Source of the DNA: Pyrocephalus nanus
Lineage: Eukaryota > Chordata > Aves > Passeriformes > Tyrannidae
Reading direction: 5' to 3'
Assembly (NCBI GenBank): GCA_038380795.1
Contig: CM076263.1
Span: forward strand, 14,808,709-14,872,708
DNA: 64,000 nt
Each line of letters starts with the position of its first letter. Positions within the stretch are counted from its first letter, which is position 1. The notes below the pieces were generated by a model, which made no database searches, was not told the origin of the DNA, and saw only the letters and a program-made list of their open reading frames with translations. The translations under genes and the position numbers were made by a program. Below are positions 39,126-50,766 of this stretch, one piece after another.

Positions 39126-39555
39126 TGTTACAAGTGAAAAAAATTCATATGGCACTGTATATTCAATCTACGTATTTTGTGGGTGGTTTATAACTTGTTT
39201 TAAAAATACAAAAATATTCAATTCCAGTTGAAAGATAACTGTTATGAAATAGAAAAAAAAAATGAACAAATTAAATAAAAGGGCTGATATTTTAAGATTG
39301 TGTGATTTACTGGAGAAATTTTGCTGATTGCAGTTCATTTCTTCTCAGTAAAATCAATACAGATAAATAAAGATAATGGCAAACATTACATTTTAAAGCA
39401 ATATATAAAATAATCTGTTCATAGATTGTTTCATTCCTTTAAACTTCTATCTCTCTCTCTCTAAGAGATAAGTTCTCACTTCCATCTGTACAGTCAGTTC
39501 TTACCTCTTTGTCTGCATATTGCATTACTTTAACTTGTATAGAAGACAGATTTTA
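39126..39555. other. AT-rich spacer between two CR1 copies
   Basis: 430 bp of unique AT-rich sequence with a short (CT)n run (39450-39462). No gene and no CR1 words, so the two flanking CR1 fragments are separate insertions rather than one element. Confidence 0.7.
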
Positions 39556-40360
39556 AAATCATAAAGTCAGAGAATATCCTGAGTTGGAAGGCACTCACAA
39601 GGATAATAAAAGCCCAGCTCCTGCCCCAATACAGGACAGCCTCAAGAATCACACCATGTGCCTCAGAGCATTGTCCAAACACTTGAACTCTGGATTACTT
39701 TGTGCTGTGACCGCTTTCCTGGGCAACCTGTTCCAGTGCCCAGTCATTCTCTGTGTGAAGAACCTCTTCCTAATGTCTTATCTAAACCTCTCCTAAAGCA
39801 ACTTCAGGCCATTGCCTTGGGTCCTCTCACTGATTACCAGAGAGAAGAGACAGTTGCCTGCCCCTTTACTTTGCTGGGGACCATGATCACGTCTCCCTTC
39901 AGTCTTCTCTTCAGGCCAAACAAATCAAATTATTTCAGTTGCTCCTTTTATGACTTCCTCTCTAGACCTTTCATCATCTTCATAGCCCTTTTTTGGACAC
40001 TTTGTAATATCTTTATATCTTTCTTATATTTTGTACTTGAGCTGAGGCAGCACAAGATTAAAGTGGCACAATCACCTCTCTTGACCAGCTGGCGATGCTT
40101 TGCCTGATGCCCCCCAGGACATGGCTGGCTCTCCTGGCTGCCAGGGCACTGATGATTCATATTCACCTTGCCATCGATCAGGACCCAGGCCCTTTTCTGT
40201 GGCACTGTTTTGCAACATCTCATTCCCCAGCCTGTTCATACATCCAGGGCTGCCCCAACCTAGGTACAGAATCCAGCAATTTCCCTTGTTGAACTTCATA
40301 TCATTGGTGATTGCCCAGTCCTCTCATTTGTTGAGGTCTCTTTGCAAGACATTTCTGAAG
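39556..40360 (-). mobile_element. CR1 LINE 3' fragment with RT C-terminus (minus)
   Basis: The terminal repeat is eroded (ATCATAAAGTCAGAGAATATCC), followed by GAGTTGGAAGGCACTCACAA and the CR1 3' UTR. Beyond it, minus-strand reading gives remnants such as KYKKDIKILQSVQKRA and KMMKGLERKS (about 39948-40060). Further on is a second-frame segment matching the GWGSPGCMNRLGNEML region (about 40180-40299). The RT active site lies beyond the 5' truncation at about 40360. Frames are broken and no product is expected. Confidence 0.92.
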
Positions 40361-40697
40361 ACAAGGGAAAACCAGTCTAGACAGATATAAACTAAATAAA
40401 ATCAAGATTTTTTTTTTTATTTAAAGAAATCTAGTAACTTGATTGTAGTGAATGCTTAATTGTGTTACCTTCATAAAGCAGGACTGACACTTTTGAAAAT
40501 ACAGAAGTAAAAGCTTTTATTTTGACAATTTTCCTTGGATGTGGCTAGAAATGTGTTAATTCAGAGTTTCACACAGTATAATCTGATGAAAAGAAGCCTA
40601 AACAGGAAACTTTAGATAAACTGTAAAGCATTTTCATCGTGGTCATGCATGATACAAAGTTAGGATGTTGGTCAATCAGTAAATATTCACTGATTTT

Positions 40698-40805
40698 ATT
40701 CATAGAATCATGAAGGTAGGAAAAGACCTTCAAGATTATGTTACAACCCTTGACTGAATAACACCATGTCAAGAAAACCAGAGCACTATGCATCATCCAG
40801 GAAAA
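40698..40805 (-). mobile_element. Short CR1-like 3' end (minus)
   Basis: TTCATAGAATCATGAAGGTAGGAAAAGACCTTCAAGATTATG matches the 3' terminal region of a CR1 subfamily with a GGTTGGAAAAGACCTTCAAGATCAT-type end, different from its two neighbours. It is about 100 bp and noncoding. Confidence 0.8.
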
Positions 40806-43800
40806 ATTTGTTTGTAAATTAAATTAATGAGCATTTTCCAAAGGAGTGGGAGGTAGTAGAAAATATGTTTCCTTGTGTGGGATACCTGGCAAAAAACAAC
40901 AGTGCTAAGCCAGAGCAGCCATAAACATAAATTTGCATCCCAGGATATCACAAGTATCTGTAGAAATCTGACTGAAAATTCCAAATTTAAACTGATAATC
41001 TCTCAGAGACTCTGCCCAAGATTTTCTGCACCTCCAATTTGTCTGTTTAGTAATGGTCTTTTAGCAGCACATTTATGAGTAAGTAGGTAGGGAAGAGCAG
41101 TCCAATAGCCAGCAGTACCTTCTGAGAAAAATATTTCTTAGCTATTATTTTAAACATACTTAGTGTCATGGTATGACTTACATGTAAACAGAGTCTTTGA
41201 AGTTTCACTGACAGTAAATCCGTAAGAAATTCAGTTCATCTGTCCCACTGACTTAATCTTTGCTTTAGAAGTAACATTGGAATGCGGAAAGGACCATGCT
41301 CTTGATTGCTATATATAGACCGTGAAATTTTGAAAAGAAATAATAGTTCTCTGACACAAAAGTTTGCTGTCATCTGATAATTTTTTTTCAGAAGAAATTT
41401 AAAAATATATAATCTGAGACAAAATAAACACTTTCGTATGAGAGAACTGTCAGTAATATGTATCTTAAAATTACTTAATGTGTTCCATGATATATCCTGT
41501 TTCTTACTCTTTCCAATTTTTCTAAGCTTTAATCACTTGATGTGAAAATTTCTCTGCTTCTTGACTGTGTCAGGCTGAGCTATTTGGGAAAATAAACCAG
41601 AAAGAGTAGCTCGTTCTAGTTCTAAGTTAGAGGCAGATAGCCTTGTCATAGGTAAAATATTCTGACTTTTTTTTTTTTAATACTGTGTGGAGAGTGAGGG
41701 ACTAGTAGGGGAAGGGGAAAAATAAACCATGTTATATACTAGCTGGATTTGAAAACTTGACCTATGGAAAATATACACAGACAGCACTTGTGTCTTTCAG
41801 AAATTTGACAAAGAATTATTTTTCATACATAAACTTCTGATTATAATACTGAAATAGTTTTCATTCAGAAACTACATAGAAAATGCCTAGTTGATCTATC
41901 CTGATTCTTTGTTTTGAAAGAGAAATTTCTGATTTTGCCTGTTGGTTAGCTTAATGTACAGAGATAATTTTTGCATACAACGGGCAACCTATGAAAACAA
42001 AAATAACACATGAAGCATTGAAGACAGGATAGAAAAAATGCTACATTGATATATCTTCCAGTAATTTTCAGTGTTTAGATCTTCTTAGTTTTCTGGATTC
42101 ACTATGGTATAGTATACAGAGGATTCGCTCAGCAAGCTCTTGCAAAGGAAGAAAGTACTTGTGGTCTAATGAGTTTAAACCTTATGCCGGGCCAATGCTA
42201 ATTGATCCTGCTCTTTAGGAGAAATCCTTTTCTTAACGACCCCTTCAAGCAGCTTAATAAACAAGAGAAAATTTATCCTGTATCTTTCAAGTATGAGTTC
42301 TTGATGGAGATTTAATGAGTGACTTTCTACTGTTTCTCTTTTGAGTTTATCACAAGCTTAACACACCTCTAAGGTTAACAAGATGTCTGACAATGTACAG
42401 CCTGCTGCTTTGTTTAGCATCATTTAATTGGTAATTTTTTTGGTGATATTGATCTTAAAGCTCACAGAGAAAATCAGTAAGTCTTCTGGCACTAGCAGTA
42501 AGTATTACAGTCTCAGTAATTGGTTTGTGGAAATACACTGACGTTAATGTCTGTGACTAATGCAGCTTCTTTTACAATTTCAGGTACACAGAGCTTATGG
42601 AAAGTTAAGAAAGCTTTTAGAAACCGAAGTGAGTTTGAATTACAGTAAAAGAAAAGTCAAAAAAACTTCCAAATCCACAAAATCTACATTTGATTGAAGA
42701 TTGCAAGGTTGCAGGGAAATCAGATATTTGGGAAGACACTTTTTTATTTCTTTCCCTGCAGTATTGTAGAGAAAAGAGCTAATCACCAAAAGCCATACCT
42801 GACCTTTGGCTAGTGCATTCAGAATACTGCCAGTCCATATTCACAGGAGCTATTGTTTCTCAAAGGTAAAATGTTTGTTCATCTATTCCTGCTACAGAAA
42901 GAACAGTAATTACTCCTATGTGGGGAAAAATGCAGTGTAGTCTGTTTACTCTCTGAAAAATTTGATGTGGAAAAATAGCTTTTTAAAAATCAACTTCTTG
43001 TAACTTCATTATCAGAGTTGTATATGCAGAGAAAATTTCCACCATGTCCAAAAATAAGACCCAGTTACCTTCTTATTAAATTGACATTTAGTCAATAGAA
43101 TTGTATGTAAACATTGAAATACTTTATTTCCTACCATATAGGAGTTGTCAGGGTGTAATATGAATCTAAATCTGGACTGGAATCAAGGTGTACTCTGTGA
43201 ATAGACATTAATCTAGCTCCTAAACACTTTAATGTGAAGGAAGATCTATATAGGCTACTGTGAAAAAATAAATAAAGAAGAAAACAAAACCCACTGATAT
43301 ACATGAAAAACAAAGTAACTTACATGTACCTATATATGTAATCATATACAAGCTACATTCTGTTCATGACTATTGCAACTGATTTTATTACCCTTAGACC
43401 TATTATCCAAAACCTGAAAAGAAAAAAACGTTGTTATATTAATGATCAGTTAAGGTTGGGTTTGTGAAAGAATAGGCTGGGTGGAAGCATGAACAAGCCT
43501 GTGTGTGAGCTGGATGTATAAATAGCTCACCATATCAGTGTGAATATATAAGGATGTAAACTGAATGGATTAAATATCGAATGCACAAATACGCATTGGA
43601 GAATGGGAAAAGAATAAAAACCCAAGACATCAGATCTTGAAGCTCTGCAGCACTAGAATATATTGCATATATTTTGTTAATTGGGTATTCAGTTAAGAAA
43701 TATCTCAGAATATCTCAGAGAGAGATAGGGCTTTCCAAGCAGCCTATACCAAAGACAAATATGTAAAACACGTGTTGACCAAAATTGAAGCTAGTTCACA

Positions 43801-44235
43801 AATGCTTATGAAGCAAAACATGAAGTTACACTATAGTTGTAAAACAAAATGGAATTTAAAACAAGAACATCTAACAAGAGTAAATAGTGAAACTAATAAT
43901 AAAATAATAATTTTCTTAGCCTGAAAAAGGAGAGAATTAAGGCAATGTGTGTGTATACTAAACTATACATACACACATATGCGATGCAAGTATACACATG
44001 CATATACATGTACTTCTGTGTCTAAGTGTACATAACTATGCACATGTGTAATTTTTATTACATATATCCAAACATCTTTTTATATATAAAATATGAGTAT
44101 GCTTATGGGTATGCATGTGCATGTATCTATTACATCAGTTCCAGGTACCTGTGGGTACATATATACATAGATATGTATACGTACAAATGCTTTTCCCCTT
44201 TTCTTTCCCTTAATGAGAAAATATTTAGGAAGTTT
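40806..44235. other. AT-rich unique DNA, no gene seen
   Basis: No gene or firm transposon. It ends in an alternating purine/pyrimidine-rich stretch of TATACA/CATATG/ACATGT words (about 43945-44185), just upstream of the next CR1. Confidence 0.65.
43945..44185. repeat. TA/CA/TG-rich alternating low-complexity tract
   Basis: A degenerate mixture of TGTG, TACATACACACATATG, CATGCATATACATGTAC and ATATACATAGATATGTATACGTAC. This looks like a decayed compound microsatellite. Confidence 0.65.
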
Positions 44236-45420
44236 TAGAATCATAGAATAGTTAGGGTCGGTAGGGACCTTAACAATCACCGAGTTCCAACCCAACTTCC
44301 ACTAGACCAGGTTGCCCAGAACCCCATCCAGCATGGTCTTGAACACCTCCAAGGATGGGGAGCTCACAACCTCTCCAAGCAATCTGTTCTAGAGCCTCAT
44401 CACTCTCACAGTAAAGAATTTCTTCCTAATATCTAATCTAAACTTACCCTTCTTAAACTTAATACCATTCTGCCTTGTCCTATTCCTACTATCCATGTGA
44501 CAAATCCCTCTCTATAGCCCCTTTTCATGGCCTATTAGGTACTAGAAGGCTGCTATAAGGTCTTCCTTAAGCCTTCTCTTCTCCATGCTGAACAATCCCA
44601 GCTGTCACAACCTATCTCAATAGAAGAGCTGCTCCAGCCCTCTGATTATCTTAGTGGCTCTCCTTTGGACTCATTCCAAGAGGTCCACAAGTTTCTTATG
44701 TTGGGGGCTACAGAGCAGAACACAGCTACAGGTGGGGTTCTCATAAGAGTGGAGTAGAGGGACAGAATGACCTTCCTCAGCCTACTGGCCACACTGCTTT
44801 TCATGCAGCCCAGGATACAGCTGGCTCCCTGGGATGCATGTGCACGCTGCTAGGTCTGAGTTTTTTGTCCATGAACACTCCCAAGTCCTTCTTCCCAGGG
44901 CTACCCTTGATCCATTCTCCACACAGCCTGCACCTGTGCTTGACATTGCCCTGACCCAGATGCAGGATCTTGCGACTGGCTTTGTTAAACTTCATGAGGT
45001 TCACATGGGCCTACCTCTCAAGACTGTCAAGTTCCCTCTGAATGGCATCCCTGACCTCCAGCGTGCTTCACTACACAGCTTGGAGTCATCAGCAAACTTG
45101 CTGATGTTTGAGGTTCACTCAGTCATACTACCCATGTTGCCAACAAAGATGTTAGAAAGTGCTGTCACAATACTGAACCCTGAGAAGCACCACTTATCAC
45201 TTCACTTGGATATTGACCTGCTGACCATAACTCTTTGAGTGTGGTGATCTAGCCAATTTTTTATCCACTGAGTGGTCTACCCATCAAATTTATGTCTCTC
45301 CAGCTGAGAAACAAGAATGTTTTCTGAGACAGTGTCAAATGCTTTGTACAATTCCTGGAGTTTCTACATTTAGGTTAGTCACAATGGAAACATTCACTTC
45401 CTCATCATATAGCTAAGCTG
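44236..45420 (-). mobile_element. CR1 LINE fragment with RT palm and C-terminus (minus)
   Basis: The 3' end is at AGAATCATAGAATAGTTAGGG (44237 on). It is followed by the CR1 3' UTR ('cactagaccaggttgcccagaaccccatcc' type) and then ORF2. Minus-strand reading of 44801-45004 gives MKFNKASRKILHLGQGN and KKDLGVFMDKKL. The RT catalytic FADD tetrad is intact at 45085-45096 (context SKFADDSKL). The copy fades out near 45380-45420, after the segment matching 'acagtgtcaaatgctttg'. Frames are interrupted, so it is a dead 5'-truncated copy. Confidence 0.92.
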
Positions 45421-48400
45421 TGCCTAGTCTTTTTGGTGTAATTTCCCTGATAAGGATCATAAGAATTTTTTTCTTTATCATGCAAAGAATGAAGGATCCA
45501 CTTTTATAGATGTCTTTCCAGGTTTTCATTTTTCAGCATGACCACAGTATATGTTTCCCTACTCACAGCTTTAGAGTCATTCTTCCTCTCAAATATGTGA
45601 TTATCTAGCTCATTAATCAAAGAGAGGTAAAGTGTGAATTAGTTTGGGTTTAAAGAATTTTAATGAATGCATGGTATCTTATCTTCTAATCACTTATTAA
45701 GAATGCTAAAATTAAATATGAGTATTGGGCATGTTACTTATGATAACTATTTGTGAAATTACAGATATTTCATACTATTCTTCAAGATTTTGGTATGAAC
45801 TAAGTAGCAAACAAATGTGCAATATGTGTATTCTGCCTTCTGTTCAGATACTGCCTTATATTAGTACCAAATCACATTATTCCTGCCACTGAAACATACC
45901 ATGGTTTACCCACTCCTATGAAAAATCAGTTTCCCACAAACCAGCAGAAGGATTCCAGGCAAATCAGAAGGCAACTTCCTTTTGTCTTTAGTGGTGCCAG
46001 AGCTTTTAACTATGGCAAAATTTTTAAAAAATATTTCAATTGAAATAATAAAACAATTAACCGTGTTCTGTTCTAATTCAGGGAGAGATTTTAATTTAAA
46101 ATGTTTTGCTGATGTAAATTACAATTTCTACAAAATACTTTTTGATTGCTGTCCATATATGTTTGTTTTCAGTTCCTAATACAGGAGTTGGAGGGCCTTT
46201 AGACATCAAAGTTCTGACAAAAGAGGGCTGATGATGGCACTTGATGCTTGCAGCTTCAGAGAATAGATAAAACAGACAGCTTTTTTTGCAGGCTGAAAAA
46301 TCCTTTCCTCATTTACTTTACAAGTTGACTTATATTTGAAACTTTAAAACACAGCCACGTGGCCAAGATTCACAAAAGTTTTTAATTACAGATCATCCCA
46401 TGCACAAATCGAAGAATAAATTAGCTGCACACTCTTACAATATCTAGACCATGTGGTAGTCTATATTTAAACTTCATTCATGTCTCTGACAGTTGTGTCC
46501 TATTTAAAAGAGGACTCTTCTAATCTACTACAGGTCTGATCTTACCACCGTGAGCAAATGACAACCAAACCAATTTTAATTATCTTTTTTGGGGAATAAG
46601 CTATGACTAATTTTGAGGAATGAGCTAAGACAATTACGTGAGTCTACTGAACCCATATTATTGATACTAAATTACATTAATAACTTCATATGATTAGGCA
46701 TGAATAACAATTATATTAATTTTTTTTATATATTTAAAGAAGGAAGAAGTCATCCTATTTAGAAAAAGTCTTAGTCCTTTTTTGTGTTATGCTGTGCTGC
46801 TCCAAACCAACAGTATTTACATAGACATGATATGCAAATAACCTAAGAACAGAATGTGAACAGTTCATGATTTAGGATCCAAGTTCCATATAATTAGTAT
46901 AACACTTCAAATCCCTCTAAATTCAAGTTCTGCATATGCATACATTAGCATGAGTTAATGTAAAATTATTGTCTATGCAAGATTACACATAGGTTAGTGA
47001 AAATTTAGATAGCTAAGATTATGTAAAGAGATAAGTAACACACTGTGAATTGCAAACAGAAAGAAATTATACACAAACAAAAGGGAAATACCTAAAGAAT
47101 CCGATCACCATCTATTATATTAAAGAGAATTTTAAGAGAGATCAGCTGAAAGATATTTGAGTCAGTTCACTTTTAAAAAATCATGGTCACACTTTCCTTT
47201 TTAAAGTTAGGAATTTTTTTTTTGTTTTTAACACATGCTTTGAGACATTTTCTTCATAATTTTCTTCTGACTGTAAACAAAGTAAGTTAAACTAAATCCT
47301 TAACTATACATGGGGTATGTGCAATGGAAAAGTTACACAGAAAGAACAACAGCTATTTAAATACTTAAACTGACAATTATCTGAGAAATCTGTTTCTATA
47401 TTTCTTTTAGATAAAAGATAGAAACACCGAAACCTTGATGTTTCAAGGGAACAGCAAAATTCCTGGACTGTGCTAATGTTTTTACAGTAGCTATGGTGTC
47501 ATTATTTAGGAAAAAAAAAATCTAGTTTTATAGTTTCTAATTTTTTAAATTATATTTTGACTAACATTTTTATTTTTTTTCAGTTTTGTGTTGATTTTGG
47601 TGTTTCATTTAATTTTTGTAAGATATGCAGGTCAATAGGAAAATCTTAGATGAGACTGAAACTTTATCAGACAGCAACTGCCAAAAATATGTAATAAGAT
47701 CCTGAACTAATTTTCAGCCAACTTAATAATGCCAATTTATCTCAAGGTAAAATCTGTTCTCCAGCATTAATCTGTAATAACAAAGAATTAATCTGGACTA
47801 AAAGTAAAATAAATCCAAGATATATGAACTGACAACACTAAATTAAAACAAAATTCTCATAAACTTGTTTACGCTAAAACTCTTCACTGAGGAACCACAT
47901 CTTTGTGGTTGCTGGAGACAAAGAGGAGATAGCAGAGACCCCAAATACAAGCACAGGATTGAAAGCTAAGGCCTTGGAAATGCAAGCAGAAACAGAAGAT
48001 TTGTAAGCACAAGTCACAGGTAGTTGAGTACTTGTTTATCACAGGAAAGTAACCTCTGGATCTACGTGCAACCAACTTTAAATATAAAAAGAAAGCAAAA
48101 AATTAATCTAATTCACAAGTAAAACCATGTACAGCAAAATTGGATACTATGCGGAACTGGGAACAACTTGAAAAATACCTGGTAAGCAGGTTGTGTTGGC
48201 AAATATATGAAAGAGATCCTAGATAGGGGAAGTAGACACACAGTTAGCATCACACTCCTCCAACAGGGAACTTGCATTCTAAAATGCATCAAAATTACCT
48301 ACTGTATCCCCATGTTCTTCCTGAAAAAGACTGATACCACTGACATTAGAACTGAGAGAAATACTATAAAGTGTAAATGAGATGATGTAATTGGAAAACA

Positions 48401-48550
48401 TGGGATATAACTCTTGGTACTGATACCTTAGAGTTTTGATGTTTTGATTTTTTAATTTTTGTAGATCTTAGAAGTAGTTATGTAGTAAATGTAGATTTTA
48501 GAGTAGCAGCATATTATCCCTTTACCCTTTAGCACACCAGCTCAAATCTC
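45421..48550. other. AT-rich unique DNA, no gene seen
   Basis: No gene, RNA or recognisable repeat beyond short A/T runs (about 47214-47224, 47511-47520). Open frames are few and short. Confidence 0.65.
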
Positions 48551-48982
48551 TGTTACCCATTCCCATATCAATTCCCTAAATTCCACAGCCTGTTTTGTCT
48601 CTTTTTCAAGGTAGAATTGTAGAAGAACACCCTAACCCTACGGAAGAAGATACAGCCATAGACTCAATAACCTTCAGGCCTAGAATTCTGGAAGGCCTCC
48701 AAGGACATTATGTGCACTGAGGAAGATGAAGATGAAGAAGAGAGGGTCCCAAAACGCCCCCAGACCCAATTTCCAAGAGGCGTGGCAGGGGCAGAACCTG
48801 GGTGGTGACTGGACGGGATTGGGTGAAAATCATTATAAAAACTGTGAACATCTCTATTTTGGGAGCACGCACTGGGGGTATTCCAGAAAGCCTAGGGGCT
48901 CATAAAAACCTTTGCATCCTTATCTTATCTCCTACCTAATTTGGCTTGGAGTCTTTTTTTCCCCACAGCCATTTAGGCAACA
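48551..48982 (+). mobile_element. Solo-LTR-like block, endogenous retrovirus (plus)
   Basis: A GC-richer block inside AT-rich DNA with an LTR-like layout. It has a U3-like G/A-rich segment with GAAGATGAAGATGAAGAAG, a GGCGTGGCAGGGGC GC box-like word (about 48779-48793) and a TATA box ATTATAAAAAC (48833-48841). A degraded poly(A) signal CTCATAAAAACC (about 48899-48910) is followed by a U5-like stretch ending CATTTAGGCAACA at 48982. The left end is uncertain: TGTTACCC at 48551 is the best TG start because it loosely mirrors GGCAACA, but no target-site duplication supports it. Family unnamed. Confidence 0.55.
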
Positions 48983-50346
48983 GTATCATTACTGAATAAA
49001 CAATTTTTAGACTGTTAAGACTGTAGTTTGACTCATAGTAAACTCTTCTGTAATCACTTAAGGTTTTTTCCTTAATCCAGAAAAAAAGAACAAATAAGGT
49101 GATGTCCCTGTTCTTGAGGATTCGTTGTTAAAATTTAATTGCAATAAATGGGGGTAATGTGAGGAAACTAGGCAATAATTTGCAAAGTAACATAGAATTG
49201 TAAGATTTTATCTACTAAATGCATTACCCAGTTGTTTGATATGACATATTTTTGACCCTAAACCAACTCTGATGATTCTCACGTTTTCACTGCCATTCTG
49301 ATTACAGAAATTTCTTTCAAAATATTTTGACAACAAATAGATTCATAAACTCTTGTATTTTCAGATTTTTTTTTTTTCAGTTAATTAAAAATAACTGAGA
49401 CTTCCATTGGAAACTTTTTTTTCCCTAGATATTATGTAACATTTTCCAAGTGGCTTGAGGGGCAATATATGTAAAGGCAAATTTCCTTTAATGCTTTCTG
49501 TTCTATTATAGAAAGCCACTTGCACTGATCTTGAATGATGTCCAGCTTTTCAGCTAGAGACAATCTTCATTTTCCTAGAAGAACACTGATTACTCTTTTA
49601 GAAGAACAATGCATAAAATGCTTGGAAAAAACCCCATCCCTAGTCTGGCCTTTGTTTGACAAACTCTGTACCTTCTACTGTAAGTGGCCACAAGCCCAGG
49701 ACAGAGATACTTCAATATATTATTTCGAGAGTTACACAACAACACAACATTTGCTTGATGACTGGCCATGTTCCCCAAACTTCTTCTTGCACTGAAAGGT
49801 ATGACAAAAAGTGAGCTTTCATTCCTTTAAACTTGGAAAACTGTATGCTGACACAAGTTCTGCACAGCAATATGAAAATTCTTTGTTCATGCGGAGACAA
49901 TTCATTTTAGCAACTGATTATTACAGATGTGATTAGTGTCCCTTTCAATGTGTTTAAACTGAAAACCAGAGTTGATACACAAGCTGTTACTACTCATTAC
50001 CATAAAATTTGATGTGTGATGAAAACAGGAAACACCCGCAACATACACAAAGCCTTAGTAAAATCTGTGAATCGTAAACTGTAATCTTTACTTTCTTTTT
50101 CTTCCCCTCCAAAAGTATTTTATTTCATACATTAAAGAGAGCATACATCTTTTTAGGAAACATTTACACCATATAACAGGATGCTCAATTTAATGTACAA
50201 GATATAGACTCACTAACCTCAAAACCTTTCAATTAGTATATTAGGAAATGAAATGCCCCTAAGGATCCTGATATCTTGATTTTAAATATTGTGCAGCAAA
50301 TAGTTTCTTATACAAAGCACTCAAGGCTCTCATCAATACTGTATCA
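48983..50346. other. AT-rich unique DNA, no gene seen
   Basis: No gene or repeat recognised. An 86-codon frame at 49535-49795 (+) has no recognisable motif and is probably chance. Confidence 0.6.
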
Positions 50347-50766
50347 TTTAGAGACTAATCCATATGAGGAACAGCTGTGGTCACTTGGTCTGTTCAGTCT
50401 GGAGAAGAGAAGACTGAGGGGAGACCTCATTGCAGTTACAACTTCCTTGTGAGGGGAAGAGGAGAGGCAGGCTCTGATCTCTTCTTTCTGTGGTAACCAG
50501 GGACAGGACCCGAGGGAATGAACTGAAGTTGTGTGTGGGAGGGTTTAGGTTATATATTAGAAACAAGTTCTTCTGCCAGAGGGTGATGGGGTACTGGAAC
50601 AGGCTCCCCAGGGAAGTGGTCACAGCATCAAACCTGACGGTTAAGAAGCATTTGGATGATACTCTCAGGCACACGGTGTGACTCTGGGGAATTGTCCTGT
50701 GCAGGGCTAAGAGTTGGACTCAGTGGGTACCTTCCAACCCAGCATATTCTGCAATTCTGTGATAGA
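50347..50766 (+). mobile_element. CR1 LINE 3' fragment (plus)
   Basis: Sense-strand CR1: ATGAGGAACAGCTGTGGTCACTTGG, CTGTTCAGTCTGGAGAAGAG, the 'gaagaggagaggcaggctctgatctcttc' block, GGTACTGGAACAGGCTCCCC, AGGGAAGTGGTCACAGCATC and a terminal TTCTGCAATTCTGTGATAG end at about 50750-50765. It begins in the last codons of ORF2 (the SYEERL region) and is otherwise 3' UTR. Confidence 0.93.

Noticed and set aside
39658..40107. 149-codon plus-strand frame
   Set aside because: Antisense to a minus-strand CR1 fragment that explains the sequence.
44834..45238. 134-codon plus-strand frame
   Set aside because: Antisense to the CR1 RT region whose FADD motif is on the minus strand.
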